Shown here: positions 7,572 through 14,816 of the stretch, in pieces
Numbering within the stretch: position 1 is the first letter of the stretch
How the letters are laid out: each line of letters begins with the position of its first letter
Assembly: GCA_036504075.1 (NCBI GenBank)
Contig: DASXVX010000042.1
Span: 1-45,496 of the forward strand
Direction of reading: 5' to 3'
Origin: DASXVX01 sp036504075
GTDB taxonomy: Bacteria > Bacillota > Sulfobacillia > Symbiobacteriales > Symbiobacteriaceae
DNA length: 45,496 nucleotides
Program-made: the position numbers and the translations under genes
Notes under the pieces: generated by a model
What the model was told of the DNA's origin: nothing
Database searches by the model: none
What the model saw: the letters and a program-made list of their open reading frames with translations, nothing else

Positions 7572-7619
7572 GAATGATTGTTCATTCAGTATGGTAGCAC
7601 TTGGCCTGGAGCCTGTCAA
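7572..7619 (-). promoter_or_regulatory. Promoter of the FadR-like TetR gene with operator 2
   Basis: On the minus strand TTGACA (7619-7614) and TACCAT (7596-7591) are 17 bases apart. Immediately downstream, around the expected transcription start, lies the palindrome GAATGATTGTTCATTC (7587-7572), with the same GAATGA/TCATTC arms as operator 1. This predicts autorepression. Confidence 0.7.
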
Positions 7620-7713
7620 GGCGTGGGCCGGACGTTTACCGGGCAGCTTTCGACCGGCCGGACGGGCATATGCTTTTTCCAGAGGTGACCGGTCATGCCG
7701 TCGCGTCGCCCGC

Positions 7714-8464
7714 TCAAGCTGCATGTGACCGAGCGGTACGTCCACGACCCAGAGGCGGCCGCTCCCAGGTAATCGTCCTTCGGAGCGCTTCCTCGTGCGG
7801 AGCACGTTCAGTGACGCCTAATTCCTCTCGCATTCTGCTGGTGTCCGCGCCAGTGCTGGTTGAGATCCCACGGCACATGTAGATGGGCAGGTATGCAAGC
7901 GTCAGGAACCGAAACAACCCGTCCGGCCCAGCCGGCCACCTTGGCGATTCGCTGCACCCAGTCTGCTTCATAATGGGCTTCAAGTTCTCCGACGTTGTAA
8001 ATGCGTCCGGAGGCTCGCTGGTCACTCGCAGCGAACGCAATGGCGGCGGCTACATCCTCCACGTAGCCACGGGAACCTCTCCAGCGAGCCACGCTTTCCT
8101 GCAGCAGGATCGCCGGGCGGTTGTCGTCCATCCGCTTTATGTACTTGAACAACCGGTGCTGCCGATCCCCTGGACCGTAGACCATCGGCAATCTCAGGAT
8201 GGTCCCGGGTATTTCCGGGTGCTCCATGAATATCCGTTCCGCCAGGATCTTGTCGTAGTCATCCATCCACCGGTCTGGGTCATCTTCGCTTCTGGGAGCG
8301 TCCCCACGGTAGGGGTAGAGTTTCTCCCTCAGAGGCGCGTCTTCAGACAAGGGGACAGGGTCCGGGTAGCCGGGCTCTAGCCGGGAGCACAGGTTGTAAG
8401 CCCGGCAAACGTCAATACTGTTCAGGCGGGCAATGCCAGCAAAGGCGGCCATGACGGCTGACAA
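7714..8464 (-). pseudogene. NAD-dependent epimerase/dehydratase relic
   Basis: The frame 8464-7808 reads like the middle of an extended SDR/epimerase (LREKLYPYRGDAP, WMDDYDKILAERIF, TILRLPMVYGPGDRQHRLF, GYVEDVAAAIA, RIYNVGE). It then loses similarity near 7890, and the family's C-terminus continues in another frame (DTSRMREELGVTERAPHEEA, LRRTITWERP) to 7714. The Rossmann N-terminus with its GxxGxxG cofactor motif is missing, and the VCRAYN region looks internally deleted. It is therefore a multiply damaged pseudogene of a family whose members are usually uncharacterised. Confidence 0.8.
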
Positions 8465-8517
8465 CGGTTTCTCGTATTATAATTGCATGAAGGAATGGAA
8501 GTTGCTCTGTAGCGCTG

Positions 8518-8733
8518 TTGACACTGGTGCGTACCAACGCGAAGGTCTTAGCCTACAAAGAGAACATTTTTGCGCCCACCGACATCGAACTGAGCATCGA
8601 CGCGGCGGACGTCAACGAACGGACCGTAAAGCAGATAACGCTAGATCAGGTGGTGGGCTGCATGGTAGAACCGGAGATGCAGTGCGGCGGACCGGGGCGG
8701 CCGCTGGCCCGGCACGTCCCGGAAGATCGATGA
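8518..8733 (+). CDS. Small unrecognised ORF overlapping dctP-1
   Basis: A possible 71-codon ORF from a TTG at 8518. I do not recognise the sequence (NAKVLAYKENIFAPTDIELS, then TLDQVVGCMVEPEMQCGG). It has no clear ribosome binding site, but its stop overlaps the ATG of the following DctP gene, which would allow translational coupling. In the sister locus at 12.5 kb the gene in this position is a response regulator whose stop also overlaps dctP, so this may be the scrambled end of a similar gene. It may equally be non-coding. Confidence 0.3.
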   Translation: MTLVRTNAKVLAYKENIFAPTDIELSIDAADVNERTVKQITLDQVVGCMVEPEMQCGGPGRPLARHVPEDR

Positions 8734-9752
8734 TGAAGCGGCACTTTGCTCTGCTGCCGCTGCTGGCGGTTTTGCTGGCGGCGTGTGCCCCCGGCACGGT
8801 CGATCATGAGCAAATCAGCGCTGCGCAGCGGACGGTAGCCCGATTCAACCACGTGACAGCCGAGAACAGTCCCAAGCATCTGGCCGCCGTCCGGTTTGCT
8901 GACGCAGCAGCAAAGCGCCTTGGCGAGCGCGTGGAGATTCAGGTCTATGCAAATTCGCAGCTTTACAAGGACGGCGAGGATATGATCGCCCTCCAGAAAG
9001 GTGCGATCCAGTTCATCGCTGTGGCTCCGTCGAAGCTGACAGAGTTTGACTCGGAATGGCAGGTTTTTGACCTCCCCTATCTCTTTTCCAGTTTTGCTGA
9101 TGTAGAACGCCTCTACAACAGCCCGATCGGCCTGCGGATGCGCGAGAACCTGGAGGCCAAGGGACTGGTGGCTCTGGCCATTTGGCCCAACGGGTTCATG
9201 CAGTTTACGAACAACCGCCATCCCCTTGTCGCTCCTGGGGACTTCAGCGGCCTTGCCTTCCGGATTCAGGCGGAACAGGTCCTGCAAGACCAGTACCGTG
9301 CGCTGGGCGCACGAGCGGTCGTCAACAGCTTCCATACGGTGTACGCAGACATCGAAAAGGGGCAGCTTGACGGCCAGGAGAACACGTTCAACAACATCTA
9401 CACCCGCAACTTACAGCGGCTGCAGCCATTTCTCACGATTTCCAACCACGGCTACCTGGCCTATGTGGTGCTCACGCAGGCCAGGTGGTGGCAGTCCCAG
9501 AACCCAGAAGTCCGCCAGGCCCTGCTGGAGAGCATCCAGGAAGCGACCCTCTGGATTCGCGAGAACGCCGATGCCATCAACCAGGCTGCCCTGGCCAAGA
9601 TCATCGCTTCTGGAGTCCAGGTCCGCACATTGTCATCGGATGAGCGCAAGGTGCTCCAAACGGCGTTTGTGCCCGTGTACCGGAACGTGGAGAAACGTCT
9701 CGGACCGGACTTCCTGGCACAGGTCTTGTCCACCGTCAGACCGGGACCATAG
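8730..9752 (+). CDS. DctP-family dicarboxylate-binding lipoprotein, copy 1
   Basis: A 340-residue extracytoplasmic solute-binding protein of the DctP (TRAP-type) family. The signal peptide ends in a lipobox (LLAVLLAAC, Cys near residue 18), so it is anchored outside the membrane. Family features include HVTAENSPKH near the mature start, VEIQVYANSQL, a conserved Arg in AFRIQ, and GQLDGQENTFNNI. No TRAP permease (DctQM) is nearby. Instead a DASS transporter gene and a CitA/DctS-like kinase lie next to it. In B. subtilis the DctP homologue DctB (YdbE) is a co-sensor for DctS and the transporter DctA, so I infer a sensing role. It shares most of its sequence with copy 2 at 12553-13578. Confidence 0.88.
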   Translation: MMKRHFALLPLLAVLLAACAPGTVDHEQISAAQRTVARFNHVTAENSPKHLAAVRFADAAAKRLGERVEIQVYANSQLYKDGEDMIALQKGAIQFIAVAPSKLTEFDSEWQVFDLPYLFSSFADVERLYNSPIGLRMRENLEAKGLVALAIWPNGFMQFTNNRHPLVAPGDFSGLAFRIQAEQVLQDQYRALGARAVVNSFHTVYADIEKGQLDGQENTFNNIYTRNLQRLQPFLTISNHGYLAYVVLTQARWWQSQNPEVRQALLESIQEATLWIRENADAINQAALAKIIASGVQVRTLSSDERKVLQTAFVPVYRNVEKRLGPDFLAQVLSTVRPGP

Positions 9753-9762
9753 CGTGCGCAAC

Positions 9763-9805
9763 AAAAGAGACCGCCAGTCCGGAAAGGACGGCGGTCTTTT
9801 CTCGT
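9763..9805. terminator. Bidirectional terminator between dctP-1 and the DASS gene
   Basis: AAAAGAGACCGCCAGTCC, loop GGAA, AGGACGGCGGTCTTTTCTC forms a long stem with A-rich and T-rich flanks, serving the convergent dctP-1 (+) and transporter (-) transcripts. Confidence 0.85.
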
Positions 9806-11019
9806 TACCAGAGCCCGATGACCTTCCACCAGACCCCGCCGGCGCCGAGCCAGATCACCAGGTTGATCACGGTGACGATCAGACCGTTGCGCCACCAGGT
9901 GGCCTGGTCGATGTAGCCGGAACCGAAGAAGACGGGCGACGGGCCGGAACCGTAGTGGGTCGTGCCGGCGTTGAGGCTGTTCATGAATCCCAGGACCGGC
10001 AGAACCAGCGGCGCCGGCGCACCCAGGGTGATTGCCACCAGGGCCAGCGGCACAAAGAAGGCGGTGGCATGGGCGGTCATCGAGGCGATCAGGTAGTGGA
10101 CCAGGACGTAGGCGAGGATGACGAGGATGAAGCCCACCACCCAGGAACTGACACCGCCCAGGCTGCTCTTGAGGGACGTAGCGAGCAGCCCGATGACACC
10201 GAGCTTGCTCAGGCCGCTGGCCAGGCCCACCAGGCCGCCGAACCAGGCCAGGGCATCCCAGGCGCCCTTCTCCGTCAGCGCGTCTTCCCAGTTGATCACG
10301 TTCACCGTCAACAGAAGGGCCACGCCGCCCAGGGCAACCGCCGTGGCGTTGACGTTGGTCCACTGGCCCGTGGTCCACAGCACCAGCGTGAGCAGGAAGA
10401 CACCCAGCATCCCCTTCTCGCCGAGGCTCATGGGGCCCATCTTGGCCAACTCACGCCTGGCCGTTTCCGAGGCTTCTGGCGACTGCTTGATTTCCGGGTC
10501 AAACAACTTGTAGATGACATAAAGCATCACCAGCAGGGAGATGAGACCGGGGACCAGGGCGGCCCAGAACCAGCCTATCCAGGTGATCGCGTACTTGAAG
10601 TTGTCCTTGGCCAGTTTGACGATCAGGGAGTTCGGGGCCACGCCCGTCAGGAACATGGCCGAGGTGACCAGGCAGACCTGCAGGGAGTTGAACATCAGGT
10701 AGGAGCCGGCACGCTTGGCGGTCGGGCCAGGCTCAGAGCCCATCGAAGACGAGAGGGACCGCACCACCGGGAACAGGATGCCGCCCGCACGAGCGGTGTT
10801 CGACGGGGTGGCTGGGGCCAGAATGGCATCGGCGAAGGTGAGGGCATACCCGAGGCCCAGGGTCGACTTGCCAAACACGCTTACCAGCATGAAGGCGGTG
10901 CGGCGGCCGAGCCCGGTCTTGATGAATCCCCGGGCGAACAGGAAGGCGGAGACAATCAGCCAGACCGTGGCGTCGGCGAAGCCCAGCATGGAATCGCCGA
11001 TGCTCAAGGTCCCGGTCAT
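9805..11019 (-). pseudogene. DASS/CitT-type divalent anion:Na+ symporter, N-terminus deleted
   Basis: About 405 residues of a DASS-family (2-oxoglutarate/malate or citrate translocator type) membrane transporter. Recognisable blocks are TGTLSIG at the beginning, TVWLIVSAFLFARGFIKTGL, ADAILAPATPSNTARAGGI, and, near the end, GTTHYGSGPSPVFFGSGY with a WWKVIGLW finish. Full-length members have roughly 70 further N-terminal residues with the first membrane helices. Here the family sequence begins abruptly at about 11019, where it abuts a sensor kinase gene on the other strand. The frame stays open into that gene, so no stop reveals the damage. It is probably non-functional, having lost its own start and promoter. 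Confidence 0.8.
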
Positions 11020-11031
11020 GGCGGGGACGAA

Positions 11032-12095
11032 GGGCCGAGCCTGTTCCAGCAGGCGTACGTCACCCGGGCGACCGGCGTGAACGGCCAGGCCGTCCGAGCC
11101 TTTGTGCCCGTACTCTCCCCGGACGGCACCGAGCAGGTGGGGGTCGAGGTGGTGGGGATCATGGTCCCACGGGCGTTGACCCTGATGATGGAGTCGATCT
11201 CCATGCTGCCGCTCGGTCTTGCCGGCGGGTTGGGGGTAGGCGTTCTGGGTGCGTGGGTGCTGGCGGCCAACGTGAAGCGGCAGATGTTCAACCTGGAGCC
11301 GCCGGAAATCGCCCGCATCCTGGAGGAGCGGGTCGCACTGGTGGCGGCGCTGAGCGAGGGACTGATCGCCGTGGCACAGGATGGGACCATCACCGTGATC
11401 AACGAGGAAGCCCAGCGGGTCACCGGCGTCGGGGCTGAGGCCGTCGGCCGGAACGTCCTGGACGTGATCCCCAACACGGGGTTGCTCGAAACGATCCGTT
11501 CCGGGCAGTCGCAGTATAACCAGCAGATGCTGCTCGGGCACCATGTCGTCGTGACGAACCGCGTTCCCGTGCTGATCCCGGCCTGATTCACATGCGGCAG
11601 TACCAGCAGGCGCTGGAGTACATTTACGCCACAACGGAGCAGCAGGAAGAAGCAGTTCGCTTCATGGCCCGCAGGATCAAGGATTACCGGGTGTCGGGCT
11701 TGCTGTTGGGCAAGGTGATCCGGGGCCGGGAACTGGGCATCGACCTCCAGGTCGACCGCCGGAGCAGGCTGGATGCTATTCCGCGGCCGCTGGACGGCAG
11801 CGACCTGGTGGTCATTGCGGGGAACCTGATCGAAAACGCCATGGAAGCCCTGGCCGGACAGTCGGGAGAGCGCCGGGTTGAGTGCCTGTTGCAGTCCGAT
11901 GCCCTTGGGCTGCTGATCCGGGTGACCGACAATGGGCCCGGCGTGCCCGCCGAACTCCACGAACAGATCTTCGTCCAGGGATTTAGCACCAAAGGCGAGC
12001 AGCGCGGGTTGGGCCTGGCCCTGATCCAGCAGTTGGTCTCGCTGGCCGGAGGCCGGGTGGACTGGCAGCCCTGCGGGAGCTGCGGAGCTATGGCC
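11032..12095 (+). pseudogene. CitA/DcuS-like sensor histidine kinase with two internal deletions
   Basis: The sequence begins mid-protein in a periplasmic sensor domain (SLFQQAYVTRATGVNGQAVR), followed by a membrane helix and a PAS domain (VALVAALSEGLIAVAQDGTI, INEEAQRVTGV). At 11579-11582 the frame breaks. Kinase homology resumes in the next frame with GLIHMRQYQQALEYIYATTE, so the dimerisation segment with the phospho-accepting His is missing. The ATPase domain then runs to GNLIENAMEAL and DNGPGVP and fuses at about 12070 to the response regulator. The N-terminal membrane helix is also lost at the 11.03 kb junction. It is a triple-damaged relic of a kinase that would have sensed C4-dicarboxylate or citrate-like ligands. 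Confidence 0.8.
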
Positions 12096-12556
12096 TTCCC
12101 AGCGATGTGATCCTGGTGAGCGCCGCCACAGACCCGGCCACGGTGGAAGAGGCCCTTCGCTGCGGCGCACACGATTACGTGATCAAGCCCTTCCGTCCTG
12201 AACGGCTGCGAGCGGCGCTGGAGTCCTACCGGAGTGTGAAGCGGAAGCTGAAGAGCGCCGGCCGGCTGAGCCAGGCCGAAGTGGATCGCATCCGGATGTG
12301 GAGCACGCCGACCCTGCATGTGGGCGAAGAGGCACCAAAAGGCCTGAACGAGGTGACGCTCCAGCAGGTGACCAACCACCTCTCCCAGCAGGCAGAGCCC
12401 CAGACCGCCGAAGGAGTGGCACAGGCGCTGGGGATGGCGCGGGTGACGGCCCGGCGCTATCTTGACTACCTGGCGAAGTTGGGCAAGGTCAAGCTGGAAA
12501 TGCGGTACGGCGGCGTCGGGCGGCCGCAAAACCTGTACCACCTGGCGAAGACATGA
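12068..12556 (+). pseudogene. CitB/DcuR-type response regulator lacking its phosphorylation site
   Basis: Reading from about 12068 (LRELRSYGLPSDVILVSA), the sequence is the second half of a receiver domain (TVEEALRCGAHDYVIKPFRP, with the conserved Lys-Pro), a linker, and a C-terminal helix-turn-helix (EGVAQALGMARVTARRYLDY, then VGRPQNLYHL) typical of CitB/DcuR regulators. The first half of the receiver with the acidic pocket and phospho-Asp is missing, deleted together with the end of the kinase. An in-frame ATG at 12107 could still make a DNA-binding fragment. The stop overlaps the ATG of dctP-2 (ATGA). Confidence 0.8.
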
Positions 12557-13578
12557 AAAGGCGCTATCTGAGCATGCTGCTGCTGCTCATGCTGACAGCG
12601 ACGGGATGCACGCCCGCTACCCCGGATTCGGAGCAGATCAGCCCGTCGGAGCGATTGGTGGCCCGGTTCAGCCACGTGACAGCGGAGAACAGTCCCAAGC
12701 ATCAGGCCGCGCTCCGCTTCGCACGCGCTGCCCGGGAAAAGGCCGGCGGGCGCATGGAGATTCAGATCTACCCCAACTCCCAGTTGTACCGGGACGGGGA
12801 CGAACTGGCTGCCCTTCAGGAGGGCGCCATTCAGTTCATCGCGGTGGCACCGTCGAAGCTGGCCCAGTTCGATCCGGCATGGCAGGTGTTTGACCTGCCT
12901 TACGTATTTGAGCGTTTCGCAGACGTGGAGCGGCTGTTTTCCAGCCAGCTTGGCCTGCAGATGCGGCAGCGGCTGGAGGCGAAGGGGCTGTTGGCTCTGG
13001 CCATCTGGCCGAACGGTTTCATGCAGTTCACCAATCTACGGCACCCGCTCGCAACCCCTTCGGACTTTCAAGGGCTCACCTTCCGGGTGCAGGCCGGGGA
13101 GGTGAAGAAGGACCAGTTCGCGGCGGTGGGTGCCCGTGCGCTGGTCAGCAGCTTTGACACCGTTTACGCGGGGATTGAACGGGGTCAGATCGACGGACAG
13201 GAGAACACTCTGAACAATATCTACACCCGCAACCTGCAAGGCGTGCAGCCCTTCCTGTCGATCTCTGACCACGGATTTCTGGAATACGTGGTGCTCACCC
13301 GGGCAGACTGGTGGAAGTCGCTGGATCCGGAGCGGCGTGAGGCGCTGCGGGGTGGGCTGGCGGAGGCCACCCAATGGGTCCGTGATAACGCACAGGGTAT
13401 GAATGATGAAGCCCTGGCCAAGCTCGCTGCATCGGGACGGGTTCAGGTGCGCACGCTGACCGTCCAGGAACGGGAGGCGCTGCGAGCGGCTTTCGCTCCA
13501 GTTTACCGCGGGGTGGAAAGCCGCCTGGGGAGCGGGTTCATCAACCAGGTCCGGCGAGCCGCCAAAGGCGGCGACTGA
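12553..13578 (+). CDS. DctP-family dicarboxylate-binding lipoprotein, copy 2
   Basis: A 341-residue paralogue of copy 1, with the same lipoprotein design (MLTATGC lipobox near residue 20), HVTAENSPKH, MEIQIYPNSQLYRDGDE, TFRVQAG with the ligand-contacting Arg, and GQIDGQENTLNNI. The start ATG overlaps the response-regulator stop, so the gene was co-transcribed and coupled with the two-component genes. This is strong context for a co-sensor role like B. subtilis DctB. With the kinase and transporter damaged, its present function is unclear although its own frame is intact. No obvious T-run terminator follows. The next 200 bases (13579-13780) hold nothing recognisable. Confidence 0.88.
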   Translation: MKRRYLSMLLLLMLTATGCTPATPDSEQISPSERLVARFSHVTAENSPKHQAALRFARAAREKAGGRMEIQIYPNSQLYRDGDELAALQEGAIQFIAVAPSKLAQFDPAWQVFDLPYVFERFADVERLFSSQLGLQMRQRLEAKGLLALAIWPNGFMQFTNLRHPLATPSDFQGLTFRVQAGEVKKDQFAAVGARALVSSFDTVYAGIERGQIDGQENTLNNIYTRNLQGVQPFLSISDHGFLEYVVLTRADWWKSLDPERREALRGGLAEATQWVRDNAQGMNDEALAKLAASGRVQVRTLTVQEREALRAAFAPVYRGVESRLGSGFINQVRRAAKGGD

Positions 13579-13780
13579 GAGCCCGCGCCCGCGCCAGTCC
13601 CGGCGGTGCGGGTCCGCACCCGGTCGAGCCAAAGGCTTGGCAGCGGCAGAGACTGGTTCGATGGATGTCGGCCGCATCTTTATGCGGCTGCAGGTCCGTG
13701 ACCATGCTGCCGGTTATTCGCTCTTGGGAGGGGGACGCCGATCGGATGTTGCCGTGGGTGGAGGGCACTGTGTCCTCCGA

Positions 13781-13945
13781 TCACGGGTGGCGCAGCAGAC
13801 TTCTTGCCGTATCTGATGGCCAAGGGCTCAGAGCCGTAGACCGGGAAGTGGCCGGGTGGAAACGAGAACGTCTCCAGCGACCGGTCTGCCGGTGCTGGGG
13901 ACGTTGTGCTTGGGTGCCAGCCGCACGGGGCGCTCCGGCGGACAT
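13781..13945 (+). mobile_element. Relic of the 3' end of the ExeA-ATPase transposon gene
   Basis: This stretch matches, in opposite orientation, the 3' end and downstream hairpin of the ATPase gene at 1480-1640. Shared blocks include AGTGGCCGGGTGG, AACGAGAACGT, TGCTGGGGACGTT and TGGGTGCC. The ATPase stop and the hairpin after it are recognisable but substituted. It is a second, more decayed insertion of the same element, or a piece left by its excision or rearrangement. Confidence 0.65.
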
Positions 13946-14009
13946 GAGCGCGGGTCAGCAATGACCCGCTTCGCACTCGCTGCATAAAACCTGGTCACTT
14001 TGCAATCAG

Positions 14010-14171
14010 CAGGGTTATCGTCACATTAACCGCAGTAGCGTTCGCTACTGTGTACTTAACTGACCACGGCCACAGCCGCAGAGCGATTCGCGCGGTATTG
14101 ACCAGGGTTTGGATCCGGTTCTTTCCCCCTGACAGGCGCCATTCTCTTCGCCTACACGGTGGTCACTTTGA
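14010..14171 (+). repeat. Transposon-end-like repeat, copy B
   Basis: A diverged copy of 1195-1352 in the same orientation. GCGTTCGCTACTG near 14039, ATTGACCAGGGTTT near 14097 and a block identical to copy A at 14149-14169 are the best conserved parts. A further TGGTCACTTTGCA lies just upstream at about 13991. It follows the ATPase relic at 13781-13945, but its orientation relative to that relic is opposite to copy A, so the locus has been rearranged. Confidence 0.55.
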
Positions 14172-14252
14172 AAAGCGATTGCATGTTTATGCACCGGGGG
14201 GTCAGAAGGTCGTTCCGCTCATCACCCTGCATACCATCTCTCAAGTCGATGG

Positions 14253-14534
14253 GTGGAGAGAGGACGAGGGCGAGTTGACCTTGGCGCGAGGAAGCGGCTT
14301 GACGAGTTGCGCAGCCTTTTCATTGTCACAGAAGTCAACGGCACCGCTCCGCCACACGATCTGGTTGCGGAAACCATTGCCATGTACCTGAACAAGAAGT
14401 ATGGCCGCCAGGTTGTCGTGCTTCGTGACAGGAAAGGCGCGTCCCGGTCAGGGGTGGCACCTCTTTCGAAGCTGATAGGGGGTGGATGCCACTGGTGGCA
14501 GTCCTGCGACTTGATCCGGTCTTGGAAACGGTGA
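14253..14534 (+). CDS. Unrecognised ORF in a relic region
   Basis: A possible 93-codon ORF with a plausible protein-like middle (RKRLDELRSLFIVTEVNGTA, then ETIAMYLNKKYGRQVVVLRD). I cannot assign it to a family. It has no strong ribosome binding site. The bases after it (about 14510-14640) read in one frame as DPVLETVNDALRRAESRNHV, faintly like an IS3-type transposase before its HSDQG motif, but that is too weak to call. The neighbourhood of transposon relics argues for a gene fragment. Confidence 0.25.
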   Translation: MERGRGRVDLGARKRLDELRSLFIVTEVNGTAPPHDLVAETIAMYLNKKYGRQVVVLRDRKGASRSGVAPLSKLIGGGCHWWQSCDLIRSWKR

Positions 14535-14721
14535 ACGATGCCTTGAGACGCGCCGAATCCAGGAACCACGTATTGTGCACGGATTCGGGATCCGAATGAT
14601 ATCGATCGATTAGCGCTTGAGGCAGCACCCTGGTCACTCCTCCGATATGTCTGGACTGCAACATTCAACAACATGAGCAAGTCATACCTGCTTGGTCCAG
14701 ACTCCACAGGCGGCGGATAAG

Positions 14722-14757
14722 CGAAGGCCCGATGGATTTGTCTCCATCGGGCCTTCG
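14722..14757. terminator. Strong hairpin downstream of the NapH-like gene
   Basis: A 15-bp perfect stem CGAAGGCCCGATGGA / TCCATCGGGCCTTCG with loop TTTGTC lies 60 bases past the stop of the minus-strand Fe-S protein gene. There is no T-run. The ATTTGT loop recurs in the hairpin at 34158-34183. Confidence 0.55.
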
Positions 14758-14816
14758 TATTGGAGCGAGCATAGAGCGGGTGGCAGATTGGCGACAGCCT
14801 TGCCCAGGACGACGGC

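Noticed and set aside
7545..7805. N-terminal extension of the second TetR gene
   Set aside because: It would run through a consensus promoter and operator, and the extension has no TetR similarity.
9226..11586. Very long plus-strand reading frame (786 codons) across the DASS gene
   Set aside because: Most of it is antisense to the DASS transporter and has a Gly/Gln/Asp-biased shadow composition. Only the last 185 codons, the kinase fragment, are real.
14500..14640. Possible IS3-type transposase fragment
   Set aside because: One frame reads VLETVNDALRRAESRNHV, but the HSDQG-like motif and downstream catalytic Glu region are absent.
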